DNA of 28,146 nt, taken from NCBI GenBank assembly GCA_964436315.1, contig CAYTCZ010000048.1, forward strand, positions 1 to 28,146. Reading direction: 5' to 3'. The DNA is from CAYTCZ01 sp964436315. Its GTDB lineage: Bacteria; Actinomycetota; Thermoleophilia; Gaiellales; Gaiellaceae. The notes under the pieces were generated by a model. The model ran no database searches. It worked only from the letters and a program-made list of their open reading frames with translations, and was not told the origin of the DNA. Position numbers and translations under genes: made by a program. Within the stretch, counting starts at the first letter, position 1. Each line of letters begins with the position of its first letter. This document shows, piece by piece, positions 7,841 through 15,442 of the stretch.

Positions 7841-8682
7841 TCGCACGGTTCTCAGAGCTCCTCGCCGAGCAGCGCCGGCGACGAAAGCCGCTCTGGTCGT
7901 TCACCTGTTACAACCTCGAGACAGCCACAGGGGTGCTCCTTGCCGCGGAGGAACGGGACGAAGGAGTCGTTCTCCTCGTGAGCCCAAACTCGTTCTCCGG
8001 CCCAAGCGGCCGACTACTCATGGCAGGACTTGTCTCAGCTGCAGAACGATCCGCGGTCAAGGCCTGCGTTCAGTTGGATCACGCCTCGGATCTCGCTCTG
8101 ATTCAAGAGGCGTTCGAACTCGGTGCCGGAGCCGTGATGGCAGATGGATCGCGGTTTCCACTTCGGGACAACATCGCATTCGTCAACAGAGCTGCCGATC
8201 TCGCTGACCGGAGCGGCGCCGAGGTCGAGGCAGAGTTGGGGGGAATCGAAGGCGACGAGGATGTCGCCGCCGCGGTTCGGGCCGGGGGGCTGACCGATCC
8301 AGCGGAGGCGGCTCGATTCGTGGATGAATCGCGACCAGCGTGCCTTGCCGTCTCGATCGGGAATGTCCACGGCCGCTATCGAGAGCCGCCCGCGCTCGAT
8401 TGGGAACGCCTCGAAGCGATTCGCGAGAAGGTCAAGGTACCTCTCTCGCTGCACGGAGCCTCCGGTCTGCCAGAGGCCGATCTGCGACGTGCAATCGAGG
8501 CCGGCATCACGAAGGTCAATGTCAACACGGAACTCCGCGAGGCGTACTTCGCCGTCACCGCGCGAGCGATCGGAGACCTCGAGGCGGGCGCCCGCCTCCT
8601 CGATTTGAACGCAGCCCAGGCGACCGAGGTTTCGAAGGTTGTGGGCGAGAAACTCGACATGCACCCAGGAGGTACAGAATGA
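7837..8682 (+). CDS. Class II (zinc) fructose-bisphosphate-type aldolase
   Basis: A 281-residue member of the FbaA/GatY/KbaY family, which cleaves ketose (bis)phosphates to dihydroxyacetone phosphate and an aldehyde using zinc. All hallmark residues are visible: D81-H82 in QLDHAS, the glutamates in VEAELG, zinc ligands H178 (GNVHGRY) and H206 (SLHGASG), and the phosphate-binding KVNVNTELR at 226-234. It overlaps the kinase before it and the VOC gene after it by 4 nt each, so the three genes form one translationally coupled unit. It probably splits the phosphorylated product of the DUF1537 kinase. The substrate is likely not fructose-1,6-bisphosphate, but this is inferred from the neighbours only. 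Confidence 0.93.
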   Translation: MIARFSELLAEQRRRRKPLWSFTCYNLETATGVLLAAEERDEGVVLLVSPNSFSGPSGRLLMAGLVSAAERSAVKACVQLDHASDLALIQEAFELGAGAVMADGSRFPLRDNIAFVNRAADLADRSGAEVEAELGGIEGDEDVAAAVRAGGLTDPAEAARFVDESRPACLAVSIGNVHGRYREPPALDWERLEAIREKVKVPLSLHGASGLPEADLRRAIEAGITKVNVNTELREAYFAVTARAIGDLEAGARLLDLNAAQATEVSKVVGEKLDMHPGGTE

Positions 8683-9119
8683 CCCCACTCCGCCGTCTCG
8701 ATCACGTCGCGATCGCAGTCTCGAATACCGACGCGGCGCTCGAATACTTCACAGGTCGACTGGGCCTCCGGGCAGTGTCCTCCGAAGAGCGGTCCGTGCC
8801 GCCCGTCAAGCTGACGTATCTCGATACCGGGAACGCCTTTATTCAACTCGTCGAACCCCTCGATGACGACAATCCGATCGCTGCGTTCCTGGCGGAGAAC
8901 GGTGAGGGGCTGCACCACATCTGCTTTGGCGTCGACGATGTCGCCGCCTCGGCGGCGAAACTCGCCGACCCGGATGCACCGGAGCCGACGGTCGGTGGTG
9001 GACGGGGCCGCGCGTCCGCGTTCGTCCCCGGCGAGCCTCACCATGGCGTTCGCGTCGAGTGCACGGAGTTCGACCTGGTCGACGACGTGGAGCAGACACC
9101 GGGCTGGCTCCTCCGCTGA
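8679..9119 (+). CDS. VOC-family protein, methylmalonyl-CoA epimerase-like
   Basis: A 146-residue vicinal-oxygen-chelate protein. Its motifs closely follow methylmalonyl-CoA epimerase: RLDHVAIAV with metal H9, FIQLVEPL (Gln56/Glu59), GEGLHHICF with H80, and the final Glu127 in HGVRVEC. The start is the ATG at 8679, which overlaps the aldolase stop (ATGA); the open frame extends much farther upstream, but that part is antisense or overlapping noise. Known family reactions are epimerisation of 2-methylmalonyl-CoA or glyoxalase chemistry. Being third in a kinase-aldolase operon, it may epimerise or isomerise an acid intermediate rather than a CoA ester. The fold is certain, the substrate open. 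Confidence 0.88.
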   Translation: MTPLRRLDHVAIAVSNTDAALEYFTGRLGLRAVSSEERSVPPVKLTYLDTGNAFIQLVEPLDDDNPIAAFLAENGEGLHHICFGVDDVAASAAKLADPDAPEPTVGGGRGRASAFVPGEPHHGVRVECTEFDLVDDVEQTPGWLLR

Positions 9120-9209
9120 CGAGCCGTGTCCAGGACGGGACGAGCCGCAGCCAGGATGATCAGGCCATGTGCAGGAAGATTGCCGGCGCGCCGGTCGGGG
9201 CCGATTCGA

Positions 9210-9234
9210 GGCGATGCGTGGAAGACGCCTCGCC
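9210..9234 (+). terminator. Hairpin, possible terminator of the kinase-aldolase-VOC operon
   Basis: GGCGATGCGT at 9210-9219 pairs with ACGCCTCGCC at 9225-9234, with one mismatch and a 5-nt GGAAG loop. It begins 91 nt after the VOC stop. There is no T-run after it, so intrinsic termination is uncertain. Confidence 0.35.
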
Positions 9235-9387
9235 GGACTTCGCTTGCGTGCGTTGCCAATGCCTCGACGGCGCTCGAGCGACATGCGCCGTCGTGTGCTG
9301 CTGAATGAGCCGAAGTCTGTGGCCCCTGCGGCACAGTCCGCGTGACACGTGCGCGTCTTCCTCGACTAGCATCGACGTGGGAGGCGG

Positions 9388-9420
9388 GCTGCGGGGCCCC
9401 GATTACTGTCGGCCCGCAGC
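9388..9420. terminator. Hairpin in convergent region, possible bidirectional terminator
   Basis: GCTGCGGGGCC at 9388-9398 pairs with GGCCCGCAGC at 9411-9420 (one bulged G), with a loop of about 12 nt. It is 20 nt past the stop of the minus-strand HD-GYP gene, the expected place for its terminator. No T-run on either side. Confidence 0.4.
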
Positions 9421-9439
9421 GTGAGCACGACACTCGGCT

Positions 9440-10201
9440 TCATGATCCGCCCGGAGGGCCACAGCCGGATCCGGTCTCTCGCTGGATCCGACTGAGCCTC
9501 GACTCGAGCGCACGCACCACCTTCACGACCGCTGGGTCGAACTGCGCGCCTGACTCGCGCTCGATCTCGATCGACGCCTCCCGCCACGTTCGTGCGGCCC
9601 GATACGGCCGGTCGCTCGTGATCGCGTCAAGCGCGTCGACGACCGAGAACACGCGCGCTCCCAGCGGGATCTCGCTTTTCGCCAAGCCGTCCGGATATCC
9701 GGCCCCGTCCCACCGCTCGTGATGCGACCGAACGATCTGCAGTCCTACCTCACCTCGAAACGCAGCGTCGGCGAGGATCTCCTGCCCGATCACCGTGTGT
9801 CTCTCGATCAGCATCCGCTCTTCGGGATCAAGTCGATCCGGTTTCAACAGAACCTCGTCCGGAATCGCCAACTTCCCGACGTCGTGGAGAAGGAACCCGC
9901 ACTCGACGCTCGGATCGGCGAGGAGTTTCGGCTCGACGACGCTCACCAACTCAATCGCATATCGGCGCACACGTTGCGAGTGCGCCCGAGTCTCCGCGTC
10001 CTTTGACTCGAGCGCTTTCGCGAGCGCGCTAACCGTCAGGCTGCCAATCTCAACCGGGCCAAGCGAGATCGGCTCGAGCGCCGGAAGATCCCACGGCCAT
10101 TGGGCAGGCTCCCGGTCGGAACGTGCCCCCGATCCGGAGACCGCGCGACGCCGTGATGTGCCTCGTCCCCAACGAGTTCTGGTATCAGACTGTTGACTCA
10201 C
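9440..10201 (-). CDS. HD-GYP domain protein, probable cyclic-di-GMP phosphodiesterase
   Basis: A 253-residue cytoplasmic protein. Residues about 55-235 form an HD-GYP domain with all signature elements: H74, HDVGK at 106-110, IERH at 132-135, HHERWDGAGYPDG at 160-172, and VVDALDAITSDRPYR. Such enzymes hydrolyse c-di-GMP to pGpG or GMP at a two- or three-iron centre. The first 45 residues are Arg/Ser-rich and unstructured, with no receiver, PAS or membrane segment, so its input is not obvious. The start is GTG 10201 with a weak Shine-Dalgarno; a later start in the low-complexity N-terminus is possible. It stands alone, divergent from the cupin gene 119 nt away. Confidence 0.92.
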   Translation of the reverse strand: MSQQSDTRTRWGRGTSRRRAVSGSGARSDREPAQWPWDLPALEPISLGPVEIGSLTVSALAKALESKDAETRAHSQRVRRYAIELVSVVEPKLLADPSVECGFLLHDVGKLAIPDEVLLKPDRLDPEERMLIERHTVIGQEILADAAFRGEVGLQIVRSHHERWDGAGYPDGLAKSEIPLGARVFSVVDALDAITSDRPYRAARTWREASIEIERESGAQFDPAVVKVVRALESRLSRIQRETGSGCGPPGGS

Positions 10202-10320
10202 CGTCGCAAATCCGTGGTTGCTGCGGCCGAACTACTTCGCCCACAGGAGCCGAAGACCTCCGTCAATTACACAAACTGGGCAGTTAGGCTGGCCCCAGGT
10301 CGATCACGAAAGGGAGTGAC

Positions 10321-10674
10321 ATGGGAGACATCGTCATCCGGCGTTTTGACAACCCTGACGAGCGGCGCCTCTTCGAGAAGGGCTTCTTTGAATTGGTAAC
10401 CCTCGGGGGTGTCACGATCGGCCGGGCCGTCTATGAGCCGGGATGGAAGTGGACCGAGCACGTGCGACCGTCGGTAGGGACCCACAGCTGTGAGGTGGAG
10501 CACGTCGGTATGACCGTCGCAGGTCGCGTCGCGATTTCCATGGACAGCGGCGAATACGTCGAGGCAGGCCCGGGCGATCTATTCGCCGTTCCACCCGGAC
10601 ACGACAGCTGGGTGGTCGGCGAGGAGCCGTATGAGTCCCTCCACCTCCTCGGCAGCGAGGGCTACGCTCGATAA
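10321..10674 (+). CDS. Small cupin-domain protein
   Basis: A 117-residue single-domain cupin. Motif 1 is degenerate (GWKWTEHVRP ... HSCEVEHVGMTVAG) and motif 2 is GDLFAVPPGHDSW, the usual G-D-x6-P-x-G-x-x form. Histidines at about 47, 55 and 61 could bind a metal. The ATG has a good Shine-Dalgarno (AAGGGAGTG, 4-6 nt upstream). It is monocistronic as far as can be seen: the upstream neighbour is divergent and an assembly gap follows 69 nt downstream. Cupins of this size include isomerases, dioxygenases and small-molecule sensors, so no specific function is claimed. Confidence 0.85.
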   Translation: MGDIVIRRFDNPDERRLFEKGFFELVTLGGVTIGRAVYEPGWKWTEHVRPSVGTHSCEVEHVGMTVAGRVAISMDSGEYVEAGPGDLFAVPPGHDSWVVGEEPYESLHLLGSEGYAR

Positions 10675-10743
10675 CGCGACCCGGGCAGCCCCCTCGCGAG
10701 ACCGTCGGCGTCTCCGATCCGAGAAGACTCGCTCTAGGGCGTA

Positions 10744-10843
10744 NNNNNNNNNNNNNNNNNNNNNNNNNNNNNNNNNNNNNNNNNNNNNNNNNNNNNNNNN
10801 NNNNNNNNNNNNNNNNNNNNNNNNNNNNNNNNNNNNNNNNNNN
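10744..10843. other. Assembly gap (100 N)
   Basis: Exactly 100 N, a placeholder of unknown true length. The 3' end of the flippase-like gene falls in it. The 69 nt between the cupin stop and the gap (10675-10743) show no gene. Confidence 0.98.
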
Positions 10844-11946
10844 GGGGTACCCGCCGCCGGCTCCGCGGTCAGGGGTGGCTCAGGTGCCAGGCTTCCTTGC
10901 GAGCCCGGCATCGGTTTGCCTGTCGCGGTCTCGGGGCCACCGGCTGGCACCTTCTCGCGACGTCCGGGCATGAGCCTGCTAGGCAGCCCGCGCCGTGACC
11001 GCGAGGCGGTGTGAGTTACGAGGCCGACGTCGCGCATGACGAGCTGATGCCAGCGCAGGGTTCGGAGCATCAGTGCAATCGCGGCAAAGCCGAGAATGAC
11101 ATTGAAGATCAGGAGTACGGCCTGCATCCCCACGCTGAACGCGACGAGCGAGGAGGTCGACACCTTGCCAGCCAGTGCGAAGACGAGAAGCGCTTGCTCG
11201 GTGCCGGCGCCGCCAGGAGTCAGCGGGAGAGCGCTCGACACGCTCTGGACGACCTGCACCATGAACACGTGGTTCGGTGTCGGAGCAAGCCCGAAAGCCA
11301 GAAGGAAGAAGTAGACCGTCGCGAGCCGGAACACCCATGAAAGCGCCTGCCAGGAGACCACCTGCCTGAGATAGCGTCGGCCGTCGCGGAGGATCGCGGC
11401 ACCCTGGAGGAGCCGTTCTTTAAAGGTCACCAGTTTGCGCCTCGCCGAGAGGGCGACGAAGAGCGCGACGACGAGGATTACGCCGAACGCCGCGGCCGTC
11501 AGCCACGGATGCCGTGCGGGCCAAGACCAATCCAGAGCCTTGAGATTCGGCAACAAGTTGATTCCGGGCAGAACACCCAGCTGAATTGCCCAGACGAGCA
11601 GAGCAGAAGCGACGATGATGTCGAACAGCGTTTCGACGAAGAGCGTTGAGGCAAGCGCCGGATAGGACGAGCCTTTGACCTTTCGCTTCGCCAGATAGAG
11701 CTTGACCAGATCACCACCCCTGGCTGGCGCGACCGCATTGACTCCCACACCCGCGACGTAGGCGCCGAAGATGCCTCGCGTCGGCACCTCGGACTCCGGA
11801 TAGGCGGCGGCGATGATGTTGCGCCAGGCAATCGTCCGGGTGACCGTCTTCAACAGATGGAATATGAGCGCAATCCCCAGCGCACCCCACGAAACGGCGG
11901 CCAGATGGTCAAAAAAGACCTGGACAGCGTGAAGAAATGCGCCCAT
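10844..11946 (-). CDS. Lysylphosphatidylglycerol synthase TM-region/flippase-like membrane protein (3' end in gap)
   Basis: About 367 codons before the gap. The protein has roughly seven or eight hydrophobic helices from residue 5 to about 290 and the conserved loops of the UPF0104/YbhN/AglD-like family: NAVAPARGGDLVKLYLAKRK and LPLTPGGAGTEQALL (P-G-G-x-G-x-x-E). A Pro/Ala/Gly-rich cytoplasmic tail follows and enters the gap. Family members are thought to move or modify lipids and glycolipids; the aminoacyl-transferase domain of true MprF is not seen. The ATG at 11946 has AGGA just upstream. The frame that reopens beyond the gap runs antisense through the cupin gene and is not accepted as part of this protein, so the true stop is probably inside the gap. 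Confidence 0.85.
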
Positions 11947-12130
11947 TTTTCCTGTGTCCTAAGGGTAGCTCAGTTCTCCCGATCCGATCAGGTAGTGGTA
12001 GTCGCAACTTCGGTCTGCTTTCGCGCCGGCGCTTGGAGCCTCACATAGCTATTCGGCCTGGACCGCCGGGCGCTTGAACGGGAGGACTGGAGCGCTCTCT
12101 AGCTCGGCGTGAGGCCCGCGGTGAAGGCCG

Positions 12131-13003
12131 CTAGTCGCGGAAGAAGCCGATCGATCGCATCCGCAGATCCCACAGCCGCATCGCCTCTGCATAGAAGCCG
12201 TCGGCGTCGACTCCGTAGCCGTCGAGTACCTGCTGATCCATGTCTTCGGCGAGTGCCTTCTCGAACAGGTCAGTCGAGAGCGACGCCATCTTTTCGATCA
12301 TCTGATGGACGACCGCCTCCGCGCGGTCTCCATCCTGGTCGAGGCACCGTCTTGCGAACTGAACGCCGATCCCGATGTGCCGCGCCTCGTCACGGGCCAC
12401 CAATCGCTGCCCCTGGGACAGACCCGGAAAGCTCCCAAACGTCCGAAACTGATCGCCCGCGAGGTTCTGCGCGGTGCGGGCGACTACGCCTTCCGCAATC
12501 AGGTGGTAGGCGAGAACCGCCGCGAGATAGTCCTCGTACGTGCCGCTCTCGCCGAGTCGGTTCACATAGCCCTCGAGTTCGTCGTACAGAGTCGCAGCGA
12601 TCGGATCCATGTGAGAGTCCGCAAGAGCCTGCACGTCGCCGATGCCGCGCACCCCGAAGACCTCGTCGTAAACACGGAGAACCGATTGCAGATGCCGATG
12701 CTCATCGGCTATCTGAGTAGCGATCACGAGCTCCATCTCCCAGAACGGAGCGTGCTGCAGGAACGGCGCGAGCAGCGTCGCGACCTTGAACTCCGCGTGG
12801 AACCGATGGGCGAAAATCCAGATAAACCCCTCTTGCTGCGGTTCTTCTAAAGCGGCGAAGCTCTCTGTGTCGGTGGTCAGGTCGAGATCGAGCGGCGACC
12901 ACTGGTTACGCTCCCAGTGCTCGTAGAGCGCCAGGAAGGGACGGCCGCGCTCGAGGTCATTTTCCTCGCTTGGGAGTTCGGCTACTGCCGCTTTGTCGCT
13001 CAA
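12131..13003 (-). CDS. R2-like ligand-binding oxidase (R2lox)-type dimetal protein
   Basis: A ferritin-like protein of 290 residues when started at TTG 13003, which has a perfect AAGGAGG upstream; the frame opens farther up, but that part is Arg-rich and unlikely. Dimetal ligands are E71, E101-x-x-H104, E171 and E206-x-x-H209, almost the numbering I recall for M. tuberculosis R2lox (E68, E101, H104, E167, E202, H205). The Val (V74, three after E71) and Tyr (Y166, five before E171) that form the R2lox ether cross-link are both present. No tyrosine sits at the radical position after E101-H104, against a normal ribonucleotide reductase R2. R2lox binds Mn/Fe and a fatty-acid-like ligand; its reaction is unknown. 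It lies 98 nt after narK on the same strand, so probably in the nar operon. Confidence 0.82.
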   Translation of the reverse strand: MSDKAAVAELPSEENDLERGRPFLALYEHWERNQWSPLDLDLTTDTESFAALEEPQQEGFIWIFAHRFHAEFKVATLLAPFLQHAPFWEMELVIATQIADEHRHLQSVLRVYDEVFGVRGIGDVQALADSHMDPIAATLYDELEGYVNRLGESGTYEDYLAAVLAYHLIAEGVVARTAQNLAGDQFRTFGSFPGLSQGQRLVARDEARHIGIGVQFARRCLDQDGDRAEAVVHQMIEKMASLSTDLFEKALAEDMDQQVLDGYGVDADGFYAEAMRLWDLRMRSIGFFRD

Positions 13004-13007
13004 TCTG

Positions 13008-13014
13008 CCTCCTT
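13008..13014 (-). promoter_or_regulatory. Ribosome binding site deciding the R2lox start
   Basis: AAGGAGG on the minus strand, 4 nt before the TTG at 13003-13001. It is the best Shine-Dalgarno near this gene and fixes the start downstream of the longest open frame. Confidence 0.7.
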
Positions 13015-13101
13015 GTTTACGCCATGGAGCCGGGTCCGCTGCCCAGCGCCCCCAGCCAGTATTGCCAACGCACCGAACGTCATCCAACTTCCGCCGTGGC
13101 G

Positions 13102-14691
13102 TCAGTTCGCGCTGGCCTCGGCCTCTTCCCGCAGTCGAGCAAGAGAGTTCGCCCAACGCCTTTTGACGTCCCCGGTCGCCAGTGGGCTCGCGAGCCTTGC
13201 GAGCCCCTTGAAGCTGATGTCGTCTTCAACGCTGAGTCGTGTGCCGTTTTCAGTGGCCTCGAGGCGGTAGCAGATCCGCCGCCTGAAGGTCCTGCCCTCG
13301 TGATCCTCCTCGAGGAGCATCGGTGCCTCCGAGCGTGTTACCCGAGCCGTGACCTCTTCATCGATCCGTGTGTGAAACAGGTGGTCGTTGTGGGCATCAA
13401 CCGCGGGGTAGTCGCTCGACCGCTCGCGAGTTTCCTTGTAGCCCTCGTACCAGAGCTCCGGCTGGCCGAGCAGGTACCAGACCGTCTGTGCCGGCTGCGA
13501 GATCTGAATGGGTGACGCGTCGGCGACGCCGAGACGATCGGCCGCCCCGAGCTGGGTTCGCCAACTCCAGCGAGTCAGCCAGCCGACGACGATGATTCCG
13601 ACCGCGACCAATCCGGTCATAACCAGGAAGGCGCGCGCAAACCCGATGTCGCCGCCGACAGCGCCCGCGACCACGCCCATAATCGGCGGCAGCAGAAAGC
13701 CGCTGAACGCGCCCAGCCCGCCGACCCATCCGGCTGCTCCACCCACAGCTTCCGGCACGTAGTGGGGAACAAGCTTGAAGACGATCGCGTTCTGCAGTCC
13801 CATTCCCACGGCGATCGCGAGCATCGCGATGATCGACACTGCGAGCGTCTCCGAGAAGGCGATCACCACGGTCGCCGCGCCGATCAGGAGGAAGTTTCCC
13901 GTGAGCGCCCATCTGATCGAGATCCGGTCCGAAAGCATGCCGCCCGGCACACGGATGAGTGCGGTGAGCAGAACAAAGATCGCTGTCAAAGCGCCGCGAA
14001 CACCTTTGGATGCCTCAAACATCTCGTCCCAGAACGTGGGGAAGTACACCGTGAACGCCAGGAAGCCACCGAATGAGATGAAGTAGAAGTAGACGAGCGG
14101 CCACGTTTCCACGGTCCTGGCCGCCTTCTTCAGGCCGGCCCATGCCGAGCCCGTCGGAATCAGGTCCTGGCCGAGCTCCTTGAGCTGCTCAGGACTCGCA
14201 TCGATGCCATGGCTCTTGAGCTGGAACGACGGTGCGTCGGTGATGTAGACGAGGTAGATGAGGGTGATCACGGCCAGGATCGCCCACCAGATTCCGTATG
14301 CGACCTCAATCGTTATCGCCGCGATCACGATCGGCAGAAGCAGCGACGAGATNNNNNNNNNNNNNNNNNNNNNNNNNNNNNNNNNNNNNNNNNNNNNNNN
14401 NNNNNNNNNNNNNNNNNNNNNNNNNNNNNNNNNNNNNNNNNNNNNNNNNNNNTCCCTGTCGACCCAGGCGCCAAAGGGAATGCGAATCACAGATCCGGTG
14501 AAGAGTGGAATTCCGGCCAGCAGGCCCGCCTCGGCGGCGCTGAGCTCCAGCTTGTCCTTGAATTCGGGCACCAGCGGACCGAATACCGCGACGCCGGCGA
14601 AGCCGCCGAAGAACGCGAGCGTGGCCAGCCACATGCCGCGCTCGCGATTGCCTCGAATCCGGCTCTTCAGGGACTCACTTTGCTCGGCCAA
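13102..14691 (-). CDS. narK: NarK-type nitrate/nitrite MFS transporter with C-terminal SRPBCC domain (internal assembly gap)
   Basis: A major-facilitator protein after narI. The N-terminus has the NNP-family pattern (FFGGFAGVAVFGPLVPEF, then RIPFGAWVDR), and the second half has PTFWDEMF, RVPGGMLSDR and the GGAAGWVGGLGAFSGFLLPP glycine-rich motif. An assembly gap removes TM3-TM5. After the last helix (about 13550) comes a 138-residue soluble domain (about 13105-13518) that reads as SRPBCC/START-like: SQPAQTVWYLLGQPELW at its start, beta-rich centre, and C-terminal helix RRWANSLARLREEAEA. This domain is not part of known NarK proteins. Start chosen is TTG 14691, 6 nt after GGGAGGTG; the GTG inside that box would add three residues. 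It overlaps narI by 17 nt. Role inferred: nitrate uptake/nitrite export for the cytoplasmic NarG. Confidence 0.88.
   Translation of the reverse strand: MAEQSESLKSRIRGNRERGMWLATLAFFGGFAGVAVFGPLVPEFKDKLELSAAEAGLLAGIPLFTGSVIRIPFGAWVDRXXXXXXXXXXXXXXXXXXXXXXXXXXXXXXXXXXISSLLLPIVIAAITIEVAYGIWWAILAVITLIYLVYITDAPSFQLKSHGIDASPEQLKELGQDLIPTGSAWAGLKKAARTVETWPLVYFYFISFGGFLAFTVYFPTFWDEMFEASKGVRGALTAIFVLLTALIRVPGGMLSDRISIRWALTGNFLLIGAATVVIAFSETLAVSIIAMLAIAVGMGLQNAIVFKLVPHYVPEAVGGAAGWVGGLGAFSGFLLPPIMGVVAGAVGGDIGFARAFLVMTGLVAVGIIVVGWLTRWSWRTQLGAADRLGVADASPIQISQPAQTVWYLLGQPELWYEGYKETRERSSDYPAVDAHNDHLFHTRIDEEVTARVTRSEAPMLLEEDHEGRTFRRRICYRLEATENGTRLSVEDDISFKGLARLASPLATGDVKRRWANSLARLREEAEASAN
14353..14452. other. 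Assembly gap (100 N) inside narK
   Basis: A placeholder gap. Comparison with short NarK proteins suggests about 75-80 residues (about 230 nt) are really missing between FGAWVDR and ISSLLLPIV, so the printed length is too short and the reading frame across it is meaningless. Confidence 0.95.
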
Positions 14692-15442
14692 CTGGTCCAC
14701 CTCCCGCGGTGCTCGGAATCGGCGCCCGGCCTCGATTCGAGCCCGCTAGCGCGGAACGAGGCGCTCGGCTCCGATAGGGAATCGGCTTGCGAAACAGGTA
14801 CGCAAAGGGGACGCTCCAGACATGGACGAGTCGTGTGAACGGCCACGCGGCGAAGAGGAGCCACGCAGACGTCGCGTGCAACTTGAAGACGATCGGAGCA
14901 CTCGACATCAGGAGTGCGTCCGGACTGAACCGCCAGATGTCGCGGAACCAGGGAGCGATGACGTCGCGGTACTCGTACTTGCCGAGGATCAGGTTCTCGC
15001 CCATCGTCCCGGCCATGCCCGAGAGCATCACGACGAGCAGCAGTGGGTAGAGGAGGTAGTCGCTCCTGATCGTCGTCTCACGCACTCGGGGGTTCGCAAG
15101 GCGGCGGTAGAGGAGGATGCCAAGGCCGATGATCGCAGCCCATCCCGTGACAAGCCCACCGACGATTGCAATCCAGTGATAGGCGTCGGAGCCGATGCCG
15201 ATCCAGTCCGTAACGCTCTTCGGAACGAGGATCCCGACGATGTGCCCGGCGATCAGGCCGAGCATTCCAAGGTGGAACAGCCAGCTCCCCCACTTGAGCA
15301 GGCGATCCTCGAGGAGTTGGGTCGACCGCGCCGTCCACCCGAGCTGATCGCGCCGATATCTCCAAATGTGGCCGGCGACGAAGATCGCGATGCAGATGTA
15401 CGGAAGCGCGACCCAGAGGAACAGATCAGCGCGGCCGCTCAT
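14675..15442 (-). CDS. narI: Respiratory nitrate reductase gamma subunit (cytochrome b)
   Basis: The membrane anchor that oxidises quinol and passes electrons through two b hemes to NarH. Five transmembrane helices are visible. Heme-ligand histidines match E. coli NarI spacing: H57 and H67 in LFHLGMLGLIAGHIVG, and a pair 18 residues apart in KLHATSAW and RLVHVW near residues 190-210. It has 255 residues against 225 in E. coli; the extra length is a Ser/Gly/Arg-rich C-terminal tail that overlaps the narK start. Its ATG overlaps the narJ stop by 4 nt. The expected partner for the NarG and NarH encoded upstream. Confidence 0.97.
   Translation of the reverse strand: MSGRADLFLWVALPYICIAIFVAGHIWRYRRDQLGWTARSTQLLEDRLLKWGSWLFHLGMLGLIAGHIVGILVPKSVTDWIGIGSDAYHWIAIVGGLVTGWAAIIGLGILLYRRLANPRVRETTIRSDYLLYPLLLVVMLSGMAGTMGENLILGKYEYRDVIAPWFRDIWRFSPDALLMSSAPIVFKLHATSAWLLFAAWPFTRLVHVWSVPFAYLFRKPIPYRSRAPRSALAGSNRGRAPIPSTAGGGPVGRAK
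14698..14705 (-). promoter_or_regulatory. Ribosome binding site of narK
   Basis: GGGAGGTG on the minus strand, 6 nt before the TTG at 14691-14689, lying inside the end of narI. It supports the TTG over the GTG contained in the box itself. Confidence 0.6.

Larger units (their letters stand above)
9120..9439. other. Convergent intergenic region, 320 nt, no convincing gene
   Basis: It lies between the end of the VOC gene (plus) and the end of the HD-GYP gene (minus). Short open frames exist on both strands, but they have arginine- and cysteine-rich compositions typical of shadow frames in GC-rich DNA and no recognisable motif. It holds two inverted repeats, listed separately. Confidence 0.6.

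Noticed and set aside
9038..9433. 131-codon minus-strand open frame in the convergent region
   Set aside because: Half of it is antisense to the VOC gene, it has no motif or ribosome site, and its composition is that of a shadow frame.
10579..10743. Extension of the flippase-like frame across the N gap toward the cupin gene
   Set aside because: The gap length is arbitrary, so the frame is meaningless; the extension is Arg-rich and antisense to the well-supported cupin gene.
11960..12035. tRNA-like stretch (GGGTAGCTCAGTT followed by GGTAGTGGTAG)
   Set aside because: It resembles a D-arm, but there is no matching acceptor stem, no T-loop (TTCRANNC) and no foldable anticodon arm at tRNA spacing.
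13004..13156. Longer N-terminus for the R2lox-like protein (ATG at 13156)
   Set aside because: It would overlap narK, is low-complexity and Arg/Gly-rich, and the perfect AAGGAGG box sits before TTG 13003.
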